From contig LM997412.1 of assembly GCA_000952975.1 (NCBI GenBank), positions 682,001 through 746,000 of the forward strand: DNA of 64,000 bases, given 5' to 3'. This document shows, piece after piece, positions 30,129-39,553 of this stretch (within the stretch, counting starts at the first letter, position 1; each line of letters starts with the position of its first letter). A program made the position numbers and the translations under genes. This DNA is from Peptoniphilus sp. ING2-D1G (GTDB lineage: Bacteria; Bacillota; Clostridia; Tissierellales; Peptoniphilaceae). The notes beneath the pieces are model-generated. The model worked only from the letters and a program-made list of their open reading frames with translations. It did not search any database and had not been told where the DNA came from.

Positions 30129-31277
30129 ATGATATATTTAGATAATTGCGCAACAACTAAGCCGAGAAAAGAAGTAATAGATAAGATTATAGAGTCCTTT
30201 GAAAAGGGTTTTGCCAATCCATCTTCTCTGCACAGTTTCGGGCAAGATGTAGAAAATAAAATAGAAGAGGCAAGAAAGAATGTTGCAAATTTAATAGGAG
30301 CAAACCCGGAAGAAATATATTTTACATCAGGTGGAACTGAAAGCAATAATATCGCTTTAAATGGATTTATCGAAAAGAATAAAAGATTTGGAAATGAGAT
30401 TATTACAACATCTGTTGAGCATTCTTCCGTAATTGAAAAACTTAAATCTTATAATGATCAAAATTATAAAGTTATTGAAATAGGAGTAGATGATAAGGCT
30501 AATATTAATTTAAGTGAATTATATTCAAAAATAACCGACAAAACTATTTTGGTTTCAATAATACATGTAAATAATGAAATCGGCACAATAGCTCCAATAA
30601 AAGAAATAGTTGAAAAAATAAAAAATATTAATAAAAATATATTTATACATGTTGACGGAGTTCAGTCCTATGGTAAGATAAAAGTTGATGTAAAAAACTT
30701 GAGATGCGACAGTTATTCGGCCTCAGGTCATAAAATCCACGGACCCAAAGGAATAGGTATACTTTATCTCAAAAAAGGAATTAATATTGAACAGCTTACC
30801 TATGGTGGTGGTCAAGAAAAAAATTTAAGATCCGGTACTGAAAATGTTCCCGGAATAGTGGGAATTGGTGAAGCGTCAAAAATAATGTTTGAGAATTTCG
30901 GTGAAGAACAAAAAAGAATAAGGAGTTTAAAACAATATCTCATAGAAAAAATCAATTTAAACTTCAATGATTTCATTATTAATACCCCGGAGGAATCCTC
31001 GCCCTATATATTGTCCGTTTCTTTTAAAGACATAAGAGGAGAGGTATTGCTTCATTATCTTGAACAAGATGAAATATATATTTCTACAGCTTCTGCGTGT
31101 ACATCTAACGGAACACATAAGAGCAAGGTGTTGGAATCCATGCACCTTAACAAAAGCTACGAAGACGGTACAATAAGGTTATGTTTGTCCTATGAAATAT
31201 CAGAGACAGACATAGATAATTTTATAGATAAATTGAAAATTTATGTAAATGAAATTAGAGATATTATAAAAAGGTGA
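30129..31277 (+). CDS. Cysteine desulfurase (NifS-like, ThiI partner)
   Basis: 382 residues from ATG 30129. MIYLDNCATTKPRKEVIDKI is the class start; FTSGGTESNNIAL, EHSSVIEKL, VHVNNEIGT-type IIHVNNEIGTIAPI and SASGHKIHGPKGIGILYL (PLP-binding Lys near 203) follow. The sulfur-carrying Cys lies in STASACTSNG (near 327). It removes sulfur from cysteine as a persulfide. The thiI gene begins 4 bases downstream, so it most likely feeds sulfur to tRNA 4-thiouridine synthesis, as NifZ does in Bacillus. An earlier ATG at 30108 lacks a ribosome site. Confidence 0.92.
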   Translation: MIYLDNCATTKPRKEVIDKIIESFEKGFANPSSLHSFGQDVENKIEEARKNVANLIGANPEEIYFTSGGTESNNIALNGFIEKNKRFGNEIITTSVEHSSVIEKLKSYNDQNYKVIEIGVDDKANINLSELYSKITDKTILVSIIHVNNEIGTIAPIKEIVEKIKNINKNIFIHVDGVQSYGKIKVDVKNLRCDSYSASGHKIHGPKGIGILYLKKGINIEQLTYGGGQEKNLRSGTENVPGIVGIGEASKIMFENFGEEQKRIRSLKQYLIEKINLNFNDFIINTPEESSPYILSVSFKDIRGEVLLHYLEQDEIYISTASACTSNGTHKSKVLESMHLNKSYEDGTIRLCLSYEISETDIDNFIDKLKIYVNEIRDIIKR

Positions 31278-31281
31278 TGTT

Positions 31282-32442
31282 TTGGATAGAGTTGTAAGTT
31301 ATAGCTTGGGAGAAGTAATGCTTAAAGGGAACAACAGAAAATCCTTTATAGATAAAATAATAAAACACATAAAAAATGCAATTAAAGATATTGAGCATAA
31401 TGGAATTTATTTAGATATGGGGAAAATTTATATAAATGTAAAACCGGAAAACATAGATGAAATTATAGAAAAAACCATTGATATTTTCGGAATTGTTTAT
31501 GTAAGTCCATGTATAAGAATAAATAAAGATATGTCGGAGTTTGAAAAAGCTGTATTAAAAACGATAGAAGAAAATAAAAAACAAGAAGATACTACCTTTA
31601 AAGCACATAGTAAAAGAGCAGATAAAAATTTTCCAATAAAATCAATGGAATTAAATAGAGAAATAGGTTCAATAGTGCTAAAAAATTCGGATTTAAAAGT
31701 CGATGTGCACAATCCCGACATGTATATTTACTGTGATATTAAGAAGGATGTTTACTTATATACTCAAAGATATAAAGCAAGGGGAGGACTTCCTGTAGGA
31801 ACTAATGGAAAAGGGCTTTTGCTTTTGTCGGGAGGCATTGATTCTCCCGTAGCCGGATATATGATGGCAAAACGAGGAGTCCAAATTGATGCTCTTCATT
31901 TTCATTCATATCCCTTCACATCAAAAAGGGCAGAAGAAAAGGTACACAACTTAGCCGGATTGTTGTCAAAATATACAGGAAACATAAAAATGTATTCTGT
32001 TAATTTATTGCCCATTCAAAAAGAAATAAATAAGAATTGTCCAGAAAGAGAAATGACCATAATCTCGAGAAGATTTATGATGCGAATAGCAAAGAAGATT
32101 TCTGAAATAAATGGGTATAAATCCATTATAACAGGAGAAAATTTAGGTCAAGTTGCATCACAAACTATAGATGGGTTAAATGTGACAAATGATATAGCGC
32201 AAATGTTGGTTTTTAGACCTTTAATAGGTATGGATAAAATCAATATTATTGAAATTTCGCAAAAAATAGGAACATATGATACATCGATTTTACCCTTTGA
32301 AGATTGTTGTACCGTATTTCTTCCAAAACATCCTGTATTGAAACCCAAACTACAGGATATTGAAAAATCTGAATCAAATTTAGATGTAGAGAAATTAGTT
32401 GAAGATGCCGTAAAAAATATGCAAATTTTTAATATTAATTAG
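31282..32442 (+). CDS. thiI: tRNA 4-thiouridine synthase ThiI
   Basis: 386 residues: N-terminal ferredoxin-like and THUMP domains (about 1-165, GEVMLKGNNRKSF near the start), then the adenylating PP-loop LLLLSGGIDSPVAGYMMAKRG (SGGIDSP near 183-189). Catalytic Cys region FEDCCTVFLPKHP near 335. No rhodanese extension, as in Firmicutes where a dedicated desulfurase partners it. TTG start with AAGGTGAT at three bases. Makes s4U8 in tRNA and can contribute sulfur to thiamine. Confidence 0.95.
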   Translation: MDRVVSYSLGEVMLKGNNRKSFIDKIIKHIKNAIKDIEHNGIYLDMGKIYINVKPENIDEIIEKTIDIFGIVYVSPCIRINKDMSEFEKAVLKTIEENKKQEDTTFKAHSKRADKNFPIKSMELNREIGSIVLKNSDLKVDVHNPDMYIYCDIKKDVYLYTQRYKARGGLPVGTNGKGLLLLSGGIDSPVAGYMMAKRGVQIDALHFHSYPFTSKRAEEKVHNLAGLLSKYTGNIKMYSVNLLPIQKEINKNCPEREMTIISRRFMMRIAKKISEINGYKSIITGENLGQVASQTIDGLNVTNDIAQMLVFRPLIGMDKINIIEISQKIGTYDTSILPFEDCCTVFLPKHPVLKPKLQDIEKSESNLDVEKLVEDAVKNMQIFNIN

Positions 32443-32451
32443 GAGGAAATT

Positions 32452-33006
32452 ATGAAAAAGACAACCGTTGCTGTAATTGTCATAGTACTTATTTTAGGAT
32501 TTTTTACAGTTGGGAAATATAACAGTCTTGTAGAACTTGACAATGAAGTGGATGCAGCTTTTGCACAGGTTCAAGTTGTAGTAAAAAGAAGAGCGGATCT
32601 AATTCCAAATTTAGTTGAAACAGTTAAAGGTTATGCGGATTTTGAACAAGAAACATTGACGAAAATCACAGAGGCAAGAGCCGGAGTAAATAATGCAACT
32701 ACACCGGAAGAACTTGCAAATGCCAACGAGCAAGTGACGGAATCAATAAGAAATTTCAATGTTGCAGTTGAGGCATATCCTGAGCTCAAAGCTAATGAAA
32801 ATTTTTTAGATTTACAGGCTCAACTTGAGGGGACTGAAAATAGAATTGCCACGGAAAGACAACGATATAATGAAACAGTACAAATATATAATAGAAATGT
32901 CAGATCGTTTCCTATGAATTTATTTGCAAAAATGTTAGGATTTGATCAAAAAGAATTTTTTGAAGCAGCAGCAGATGAACAGAATGCTCCAGATGTTAAA
33001 TTTTAA
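32452..33006 (+). CDS. lemA: LemA family membrane protein
   Basis: 184 residues. One N-terminal membrane segment (TVAVIVIVLILGFFTV) followed directly by KYNSLVELDNEVDAAFAQVQ and VVVKRRADLIPNLVETVKGY, the LemA signature, then helical repeats and RNVRSFPMNLFAKMLGF near the end. Function unknown; commonly coupled to a TPM-domain gene, as here. AGGAGG precedes the ATG. Confidence 0.93.
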   Translation: MKKTTVAVIVIVLILGFFTVGKYNSLVELDNEVDAAFAQVQVVVKRRADLIPNLVETVKGYADFEQETLTKITEARAGVNNATTPEELANANEQVTESIRNFNVAVEAYPELKANENFLDLQAQLEGTENRIATERQRYNETVQIYNRNVRSFPMNLFAKMLGFDQKEFFEAAADEQNAPDVKF

Positions 33007-33047
33007 TATAAAATGATTTAACTATGAAAAGAGGTGATAAAGTTAGA

Positions 33048-33866
33048 ATGAAAAAAACAATTTTATTATTTTTCATTATAGTTCTATTATTTTGTAATAA
33101 TGTGTTCGCAGAAGACTTAAATGACTTTATCGCTGATCCTTCTCAATCCAATGAGTATGTATATGATGAATTAAATATATTAAGCAGTGAAGATAGAGAA
33201 TACATAAATAGTACTAATAGAGACTTGCAAAACAAAACGGGTGGGCAAGTAGTCATTTATATAGTGGATTCCTTAGAAGGATTCACTCCTGAAGAAATAA
33301 CCGAAGAGATTTTTCAAAAGTGGAAAATAGGTGACGCTGAAAAGCTAAACGGAACCTTGATGTTTTTTGCAATAAATGACAGAAAAATGCGCATTGAGAC
33401 AGGCTATGGAACTGAGGGTTTTATTCCCGATGCATATGCTTCAAGAATAATAAGAAATATGGCTGCATTCTTTTCTGATGAAGCTTATTCAGAAGGTATA
33501 TTAGAAGGATATAATGAGGTATTAAGTCTTTATTCGCAGGAATATGGAGTAGATATAGAAAATGCGGAAAAAGCAAATATGGAATATGTTGAAGAAAATA
33601 GCGAGTTTGATGAAGATTGGATCATGGTATTGATAGTTGTGATAATATTGATACTTGTATTTAGCGGTTTGGACAATAATAATAAGAATAATAAAAATAA
33701 CCGAGGAAATAGGCGTAGAAGAGGTGGGGGATTTTATCCACCCTTCGGCGGAGGGTTCGGATCCGGTGGCGGATTTGGAGGTGGCTTCGGTGGAGGCTTC
33801 TCAGGTGGCGGATTTTCCGGTGGGGGAGGACGATCCGGTGGAGGCGGAGCTTCAGGAGGCTGGTAA
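33048..33866 (+). CDS. TPM-domain (YgcG-like) exported membrane protein
   Basis: 272 residues from ATG 33048. Signal peptide KKTILLFFIIVLLFCNNVFA, then the TPM domain (YVYDELNILSSEDREYINST, KTGGQVVIYIVDSLEG, GTLMFFAINDRKMRIETGYG, in parts) about 25-150. Then a membrane helix WIMVLIVVIILILVFSGL and a Gly-rich tail (GGGFGSGGGFGGGFGGG, ending GASGGW) with basic NNRGNRRRRG in between. LemA neighbour; envelope role unknown. ATG 33024 lacks a ribosome site. Confidence 0.88.
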   Translation: MKKTILLFFIIVLLFCNNVFAEDLNDFIADPSQSNEYVYDELNILSSEDREYINSTNRDLQNKTGGQVVIYIVDSLEGFTPEEITEEIFQKWKIGDAEKLNGTLMFFAINDRKMRIETGYGTEGFIPDAYASRIIRNMAAFFSDEAYSEGILEGYNEVLSLYSQEYGVDIENAEKANMEYVEENSEFDEDWIMVLIVVIILILVFSGLDNNNKNNKNNRGNRRRRGGGFYPPFGGGFGSGGGFGGGFGGGFSGGGFSGGGGRSGGGGASGGW

Positions 33867-33892
33867 AGCAGTGTAAAAAACACTGCTTTTTT
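33866..33892 (+). terminator. Terminator after the lemA operon
   Basis: AAGCAGTG (33866-33873) and CACTGCTT (33881-33888), loop TAAAAAA, then T-run. Confidence 0.88.
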
Positions 33893-33952
33893 ATTTTTAA
33901 GAGAAGCGTTAGTTTTAAAAATTAAATTTTTTGTATTATTTAATAAATAATG

Positions 33953-33981
33953 TTGACATTAAATCGGTTTAATATTATAAT
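33953..33981 (+). promoter_or_regulatory. Promoter/operator of the polyamine uptake operon
   Basis: Perfect consensus: TTGACA (33953-33958), 17-base spacer, TATAAT (33976-33981). The spacer carries the palindrome ATTAAA-TCGG-TTTAAT (33958-33973), so a repressor, probably the XRE-cupin protein encoded next, would block RNA polymerase. Confidence 0.82.
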
Positions 33982-34034
33982 CATCTGGACTTAATAAACT
34001 AAGTATTTTGTTTAATATAAATAAAGGTGATTTT

Positions 34035-34568
34035 TTGGATATTGGAAAGAAATTAAAAAATTTAAGGGTAAAAAATTATTTGACTCAGGAAGAGCTGGCT
34101 GATAGATCTGAGCTTACAAAGGGTTTTATTTCCCAGGTGGAGAGAAATTTAACATCTCCTTCGATTGCAACTTTAACAGATATTTTAGAGGCTTTAGGAA
34201 CAACTCCTGGAGCTTTCTTTAAGGATGATGCACAAAAGATAAAATTCACTGAAGAGGACTATTTTGAAAGTTCTAAAAGCAGGAATTATTCAGTGACATG
34301 GATAGTTCCAAATGCTCAAAAAAATCATATGGAGCCTGTAATAATTGAACTTAGACAGGATATAGTGACAAAGGATATCTTGCCTTTCAATGGAGAGGTT
34401 TTAGGCTATGTGTTGGAAGGAAAGATTGAATTAAATTACGATGATGAGATTTACAGTTTAAAGAAAAATGAAACATTTTATTTTTCTGCTGATAAAGTGA
34501 GCCGCATAAGAAATAAAAACAAGAGAACAGCGAAGATAATGTTAGTTAGTTCGCCACCAAATTTTTAA
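34035..34568 (+). CDS. XRE-cupin transcriptional regulator of the pot operon (PuuR-like)
   Basis: 177 residues. Residues 3-60 are an XRE helix-turn-helix (IGKKLKNLRVKNYLTQEELA, SELTKGFISQVERNLTSPSI); 110-175 are a cupin sensor (GEVLGYVLEGKIELNYDDEI, LKKNETFYFSADKVSRIRN). Such fusions control polyamine transport or catabolism and bind the ligand in the cupin. Start TTG 34035 is set by AAGGTGAT at three bases; ATG 34008 has no ribosome site. First gene of the pot operon, 21 bases before potA. Confidence 0.9.
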   Translation: MDIGKKLKNLRVKNYLTQEELADRSELTKGFISQVERNLTSPSIATLTDILEALGTTPGAFFKDDAQKIKFTEEDYFESSKSRNYSVTWIVPNAQKNHMEPVIIELRQDIVTKDILPFNGEVLGYVLEGKIELNYDDEIYSLKKNETFYFSADKVSRIRNKNKRTAKIMLVSSPPNF

Positions 34569-34589
34569 TTTAACTTTGGAGGATGATCA

Positions 34590-35636
34590 ATGGATAACAA
34601 GGATATTTTAATTAATTTAGTAAATATAAATAAATCCTTTGGCGATAATGTTGTTTTAAAGGATTTTAATTTAAAAATAAAAAGAAATGAATTTTTAACC
34701 TTGCTTGGACCCAGTGGCTGTGGCAAAACAACGATTTTACGAATCATAGGCGGATTTGAGTCTCCAGATAGCGGACAGGTGATTTTTGAAGGGCATGATA
34801 TCACGACTCTTCCTCCTTATGAAAGACAAATCAACACAGTCTTTCAAAAATATGCTTTATTTCCTCATTTAAATGTATATAACAACATAGCCTTCGGTTT
34901 AAAAATTAAAAAACTCGATAATAAAATTATTCAAGAAAAAGTTAAAGCTGTTTTAGAAATTGTAAACTTAAGAGGATTTGAAAAAAGGGATATAGAATCT
35001 TTAAGCGGAGGACAACAACAAAGGGTTGCTATAGCGAGGGCTTTAGTTAATGAACCTGATGTAATTTTGCTGGATGAACCGCTTGGAGCTTTGGATCTGA
35101 AGCTCAGACAAGAAATGCAGATTGAACTTAAAAAAATTCAAAATCAGGTAAAAAGTACATTTATTTATGTAACTCACGATCAGGAAGAAGCTCTTACTAT
35201 GTCGGATACTATAGTTGTAATGAACTATGGGAAAATTCAACAGATAGGAACACCTATAGATATCTACAATGAGCCTAAAAATGCTTTTGTTGCAGACTTT
35301 ATAGGAGAAAGTAATATAATTGACGGAATAATGTTGGAAGATTATAAAGTAAAATTTTTAGACAATGAATTTGAATGTGTCGATAAAGGGTTTGAAAGCA
35401 ATGAAGATGTGGAAATTGTAATAAGACCTGAAGATGTACAATTAGTAAAAAGTCATGGTGCTTTGAAGGGAATCGTGATATCAAATATATTTAAAGGCGT
35501 TCACTATGAAATGGAAGTTGATATTGAAGGTTATATAATGCTGATACAATCTACACAATCAAGTGAAATTGGAGAAGAAGTAGAAATGATTATTAAACCT
35601 GATTTAATTCATGTAATGAAGAAAAGTGAGGGATAA
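34590..35636 (+). CDS. potA: Spermidine/putrescine ABC transporter ATP-binding protein
   Basis: 348 residues. ABC ATPase: Walker [11 protein letters not shown] (near 40), signature [17 protein letters not shown] (near 137), Walker [13 protein letters not shown], switch His in [11 protein letters not shown]. The C-terminal TOBE domain (about 240-345) contains [12 protein letters not shown]. The typical length and linkage with potBCD define a PotA rather than a maltose or iron ATPase. Overlaps potB coding region only before its preferred start. Confidence 0.95.
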   Translation: MDNKDILINLVNINKSFGDNVVLKDFNLKIKRNEFLTLLGPSGCGKTTILRIIGGFESPDSGQVIFEGHDITTLPPYERQINTVFQKYALFPHLNVYNNIAFGLKIKKLDNKIIQEKVKAVLEIVNLRGFEKRDIESLSGGQQQRVAIARALVNEPDVILLDEPLGALDLKLRQEMQIELKKIQNQVKSTFIYVTHDQEEALTMSDTIVVMNYGKIQQIGTPIDIYNEPKNAFVADFIGESNIIDGIMLEDYKVKFLDNEFECVDKGFESNEDVEIVIRPEDVQLVKSHGALKGIVISNIFKGVHYEMEVDIEGYIMLIQSTQSSEIGEEVEMIIKPDLIHVMKKSEG

Positions 35637-35637
35637 T

Positions 35638-36477
35638 ATGAAGAAATATTCTTATATTTATTTGATTTGGGCGATAGTTTTCATTTTGTTTCCATTAATA
35701 TTGATTTTGGCCTATTCATTTAATGGAGAAATAGGCATGGGATTTGAAAATTATTCTTTTTCTTTCGATAATTATAAAATGTTTTTCGAACCCTTGTATT
35801 TAAAAATATTGTGGGTTTCGGTGATTTTAGCTTTGCTTTCAACACTTCTTTGTTTGATAATAGGATATCCTGTAGCTTATATAATTTCAAAGCTGCCAGA
35901 AAGAATTAGGGGAAACTTGATATTGCTATTTGTAATACCGATGTGGATGAATTTTTTGCTAAGAACTTACGCATGGCTTACACTTCTGGGTAATAACGGG
36001 TTGCTCAATAAGTTTTTCGGAATATTCGGATTAGGTCCTTTTGATTTAATGTACAACATGAAGGCTGTATTGCTGGGCATGGTTTATAATTTTTTGCCTT
36101 TCATGGTACTTCCGATTTACTCGGTATTATTGAAAATTGACAAAAAACTTATAGATGCGGCAAAGGATTTAGGAGCAAATGATAATATGGTATTTTACAA
36201 GGTTGTATTTCCCTTATCCATACCTGGTGTACTCACTGGAATTACCATGGTTTTTATACCGGCCATATCAACATTTGTAATATCAAATTTACTGGGAGGA
36301 AATAAATTTTATTTAATAGGAAATTTGATCGAACAACAATTTACCTTTACCGGAAATTGGGGATTCGGTTCCGCAATAAGTATAATTTTAATAATTTTTA
36401 TGCTTGTATCACTATTTATTACTGAGAAGTTTAACAAGAAATCCGACAATAAAAGTGCAGGTGGGGTGCTATGGTAA
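35638..36477 (+). CDS. potB: Spermidine/putrescine permease subunit
   Basis: 279 residues from ATG 35638 (GAGGG upstream). Six membrane segments can be traced (IWAIVFILFPLILILAYSF first; VILALLSTLLCLIIGYPVAYII second). The EAA loop that docks on PotA is KKLIDAAKDLGANDNMVFYK followed by VVFPLSIPGVLTG. Family and order (A-B-C-D) fit the PotB subunit. Overlaps potC by 7 bases. Confidence 0.93.
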   Translation: MKKYSYIYLIWAIVFILFPLILILAYSFNGEIGMGFENYSFSFDNYKMFFEPLYLKILWVSVILALLSTLLCLIIGYPVAYIISKLPERIRGNLILLFVIPMWMNFLLRTYAWLTLLGNNGLLNKFFGIFGLGPFDLMYNMKAVLLGMVYNFLPFMVLPIYSVLLKIDKKLIDAAKDLGANDNMVFYKVVFPLSIPGVLTGITMVFIPAISTFVISNLLGGNKFYLIGNLIEQQFTFTGNWGFGSAISIILIIFMLVSLFITEKFNKKSDNKSAGGVLW

Positions 36478-37277
36478 AAAAATCAATTGAAAGAATATAT
36501 TTATTTTTAATATTTATATTCCTATATGCTCCAATAATTGTATTGATGGTATTTTCTTTTAACAACTCAAAATTGAAAGGCTCATGGATGGGCTTCACTT
36601 TGAAATGGTACAAGTTGCTGTTTGAGGACACAACCATCCTCAGAGCTTTATATAACACTCTTTTAGTGGCTGTAATAGCGACAATAGTAGCAACGATAAT
36701 AGGGACAATAGCGGCAATAGGGATTTCCCAAACAAGCGGATTGTTAAGAAAATTTATTTTAAATTTAAATTATCTTCCAATATTAAATCCGGATATAATA
36801 ACTGCCGTTTCATTGATGGGACTTTACGCTTTGTTTAGACCGCTTGGACTTAGCTTCGGTCTTGCGACCATGACATTATCTCATATAGTGTTTTGCATAC
36901 CATATGTAATACTATCTGTTCTGCCTAAATTAGCGCAAATGGATAAAAATACACTTGAAGCGGCTATGGATTTAGGTGCAAAGCCGATGTATGCAGTTAA
37001 AAATGTAATAATTCCACAAATAAAACCGGGAATCATTACAGGAGCTTTGATTTCATTTACTTTGTCTGTAGATGATTTTGTAATAAGTTATTTTACTACT
37101 GGACATGGAGTATCAAATCTGTCTATAACAATTTATTCCATGGCAAGAAAGGGAATTAATCCTTCAATAAATGCCATGTCTACAATAATGTTTATATCAC
37201 TGTTGATATTATTACTTATAATTAATAAAAGAAATTCTAAAGAAAACATAGAGAAAAGAGGTATAAAGATTGATTAA
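36471..37277 (+). CDS. potC: Spermidine/putrescine permease subunit
   Basis: 268 residues, six membrane helices (YLFLIFIFLYAPIIVLMVFSF; TLLVAVIATIVATIIGTIAA). EAA loop KNTLEAAMDLGAKPMYAVKN followed by VIIPQIKPGIITG. The DDFVISYFTTG segment is characteristic of PotC. Forms the channel with PotB. Overlaps potB and potD by a few bases. Confidence 0.94.
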   Translation: MVKKSIERIYLFLIFIFLYAPIIVLMVFSFNNSKLKGSWMGFTLKWYKLLFEDTTILRALYNTLLVAVIATIVATIIGTIAAIGISQTSGLLRKFILNLNYLPILNPDIITAVSLMGLYALFRPLGLSFGLATMTLSHIVFCIPYVILSVLPKLAQMDKNTLEAAMDLGAKPMYAVKNVIIPQIKPGIITGALISFTLSVDDFVISYFTTGHGVSNLSITIYSMARKGINPSINAMSTIMFISLLILLLIINKRNSKENIEKRGIKID

Positions 37278-38325
37278 AAAAATTATTATAACCGTTATTT
37301 TAGCAACATCTTTATTTGCACTTTCGGCATGCGGAGCTACGGAAACAAAAGAAAGTATAAATGTTTATAATGCAGGTGAGTACATTGATACTTCGGTGTT
37401 AAAAGAATTTGAAAAAGAATACGGAATAAAAGTCATATATGATACTTTTGCATCAAACGAAGATATGTATATTAAAGTATCACAGGGGAACGATGTTTAT
37501 GATGTATTGGTTCCCTCGGATTATATGATTGAAAGATTGATAAATGAAGATGCTTTGGCAAAAATTAATTTTGATAACATTCCAAATTTTGCTGGAATTT
37601 CAGAATCCTTAAAAAATCCTGAATTTGATCCGACAAATGAATATTCAGTTCCGTATTTTTCAGGAACTATGGGAATAATATACAACACTTCAATGATTGA
37701 TGAAGAAATTGATTCATGGAATGCTCTGTGGGATGAAAAATATAAAGATCAAATAATAATGTACAATTCTCAAAGAGATTCCATAGCTTTGACATTAAAG
37801 AAACTGGGCTATTCTATGAACTCCACAGATCCTAAGGAACTTGAAGAAGCAAAAACTGAACTCATAAGACAAAAACCCCTTGTAGCGGCATATTTAACAG
37901 ATGATGGCAAAGACACTATAGTTCAGGGAGATGCAGCAATTGGTGTTCAATATTCGGGAGATGCGGCTCTTATGATAAATGACAATCCTGACTTAAAGTA
38001 TGTTCTCCCTAAAGAAGGAGCAAATATCTGGATAGATTCCTTTGTAATACCGAAAAATTCTAAAAACAAAGAAGCTGCAGAAAAGTTTATTAATTTTATG
38101 TGTAGACCTGAAATTGCTTTAAAAAACGCTGAATATTTAATGGGTTACACATCTCCTGTTGATGCTGTAAGAGAAATGCTTCCTGAAGAACTTAAAAATT
38201 CCGAGGTGGCTTATCCGGACTATTCAAAACTACCGGAGCTTGAAACCTATAAATATCTGGGAGAAGAAGCTCTTGCTCTTTATGATAGAATATGGACCGA
38301 AGTCTCTGCCACTTCACAAGAATAG
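37270..38325 (+). CDS. potD: Spermidine/putrescine-binding lipoprotein
   Basis: 351 residues with a lipoprotein signal (IIITVILATSLFALSAC, lipobox LSAC, lipidated Cys21). Mature part: INVYNAGEYIDTSVLKEFEK, YGIKVIYDTFASNEDMYIKV and SQGNDVYDVLVPSDYMIERL, the PotD polyamine-binding fold; VPYFSGTMGIIYNTSMID; IWIDSFVIPKNSKNKEAAEK. TTG 37270 start with GAGG at a good distance. Captures polyamine outside the membrane for PotBC. Confidence 0.95.
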   Translation: MIKKIIITVILATSLFALSACGATETKESINVYNAGEYIDTSVLKEFEKEYGIKVIYDTFASNEDMYIKVSQGNDVYDVLVPSDYMIERLINEDALAKINFDNIPNFAGISESLKNPEFDPTNEYSVPYFSGTMGIIYNTSMIDEEIDSWNALWDEKYKDQIIMYNSQRDSIALTLKKLGYSMNSTDPKELEEAKTELIRQKPLVAAYLTDDGKDTIVQGDAAIGVQYSGDAALMINDNPDLKYVLPKEGANIWIDSFVIPKNSKNKEAAEKFINFMCRPEIALKNAEYLMGYTSPVDAVREMLPEELKNSEVAYPDYSKLPELETYKYLGEEALALYDRIWTEVSATSQE

Positions 38326-38413
38326 CATTGTATAATTAAATAAATGAGTTTATTTCTAACCTCCAATGTGATATTATATATTTATAAAAATGTTTTCATT
38401 CGGAGGTTTTTCA

Positions 38414-39433
38414 ATGAGTAAAAGATTAAAAAATGCAATTATCTTTGGTATATTTATTTTAATTTTATTCATCTCCACATTGACAGATAGAGTCGACACA
38501 AATACTCTTTGGAGCTTATCAGAAGGAATAAGCTCTGAATTTGGAGGATTGTTGTTTAAAGATCCTACTGAAATTTCTAATTTATCAATACAACGAAGTA
38601 TTGATAGAAGTGGGGGGGATGAAATAATAAAATATGAAGTTGAGTTTTCGTTTCAAGGGGAAGAATCCAGTTTGCGTATATTGGGTACGCCAATAAGGCA
38701 AATATTTTTTAATAATGAATTAATTCCAAGTCATAGTGTAGTCAAATTAAAAGGTAGCTATGACAATATCAACAGTAAACTTTTTAATGAAAAGCTATCA
38801 CTTAGAGAATATTATAAAAAGGCTAATAACTACGAGTTTGTAGCAAATTCTCAAATCAGATTACCTTTAGAAAACAAGGAAGATCCATATTCCTTTACCA
38901 TCTACTATGAACCGAGAGATTTAGTTTATAGAGAAGACAGTATTCTATCTAAAATTTCAGCATTTATTACAAATGCAAGGGTTGATAAATTCACTAATTC
39001 CCAAAAAATGGGAGAAAACGAAAACTCTACTTTCAGTGAATCAGGTTTCTATGTAAATGCACAGGAATTAAAGGAGGATAGTGCAGTATCCAGAATTTCA
39101 CTTATTAATAATGTTGCATATGTAATTTTTATTGTATCTGTATTGGCTGTTTTCGCACTTATTTGGCTTGATAGAAAATCATTATCTAAACTCTACATAC
39201 CGCTATTTATGCTAATTATATTGACTTTCTATAAATTTTTAGGATTGGGAGTTTCAACTTCAGTGGTATTGTTGCTACTTCCTATAATTGCTTTTATAGG
39301 CATATGTTTAGCAAAACTCATGTCCAAAGAAACTTTGAAGTTAAATTCCAAAGAGTTGAAACAAAGTTTAGGATATACAATAGTATTTTTCATTGTAATG
39401 TTAATTGTAATAATAATTCCAAGAGCATTGTAG
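38414..39433 (+). CDS. Membrane protein of unknown function
   Basis: 339 residues from ATG 38414 (CGGAGG upstream). One N-terminal membrane helix (NAIIFGIFILILFISTL), an extracytoplasmic region of about 200 residues that looks beta-rich (YEVEFSFQGEESSLRILGTP, DPYSFTIYYEPRDLVYREDS), then about four membrane helices (VAYVIFIVSVLAVFALIWL, and LYIPLFMLIILTFYKFLGLG, TSVVLLLLPIIAFIGICLA, VFFIVMLIVIIIP). No family recognised. Monocistronic, with terminators behind it. Confidence 0.8.
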   Translation: MSKRLKNAIIFGIFILILFISTLTDRVDTNTLWSLSEGISSEFGGLLFKDPTEISNLSIQRSIDRSGGDEIIKYEVEFSFQGEESSLRILGTPIRQIFFNNELIPSHSVVKLKGSYDNINSKLFNEKLSLREYYKKANNYEFVANSQIRLPLENKEDPYSFTIYYEPRDLVYREDSILSKISAFITNARVDKFTNSQKMGENENSTFSESGFYVNAQELKEDSAVSRISLINNVAYVIFIVSVLAVFALIWLDRKSLSKLYIPLFMLIILTFYKFLGLGVSTSVVLLLLPIIAFIGICLAKLMSKETLKLNSKELKQSLGYTIVFFIVMLIVIIIPRAL

Positions 39434-39435
39434 TT

Positions 39436-39496
39436 AAAAGTTCAGATTAATTTCTGAACTTTTTTATATACGGAAAACCCTGCCTTTGACGCAGGG
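39436..39496 (+). terminator. Two consecutive hairpin terminators
   Basis: First: AAAAGTTCAGA (39436-39446) and TCTGAACTTTT (39453-39463), eleven perfect pairs, followed by T-rich sequence. Second: CCCTGC (39478-39483) and GCAGGG (39491-39496), followed by ATATTTATTT. Confidence 0.8.
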
Positions 39497-39553
39497 ATAT
39501 TTATTTGTAAATTTCTAAAACAACAAAAATATATTTTATGGTATTATAAATGT

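Noticed and set aside
33655..33876. Plus-strand reading frame overlapping the 3' part of the TPM-domain gene
   Set aside because: It is a shadow of the Gly-rich tail in another frame, with no ribosome site.
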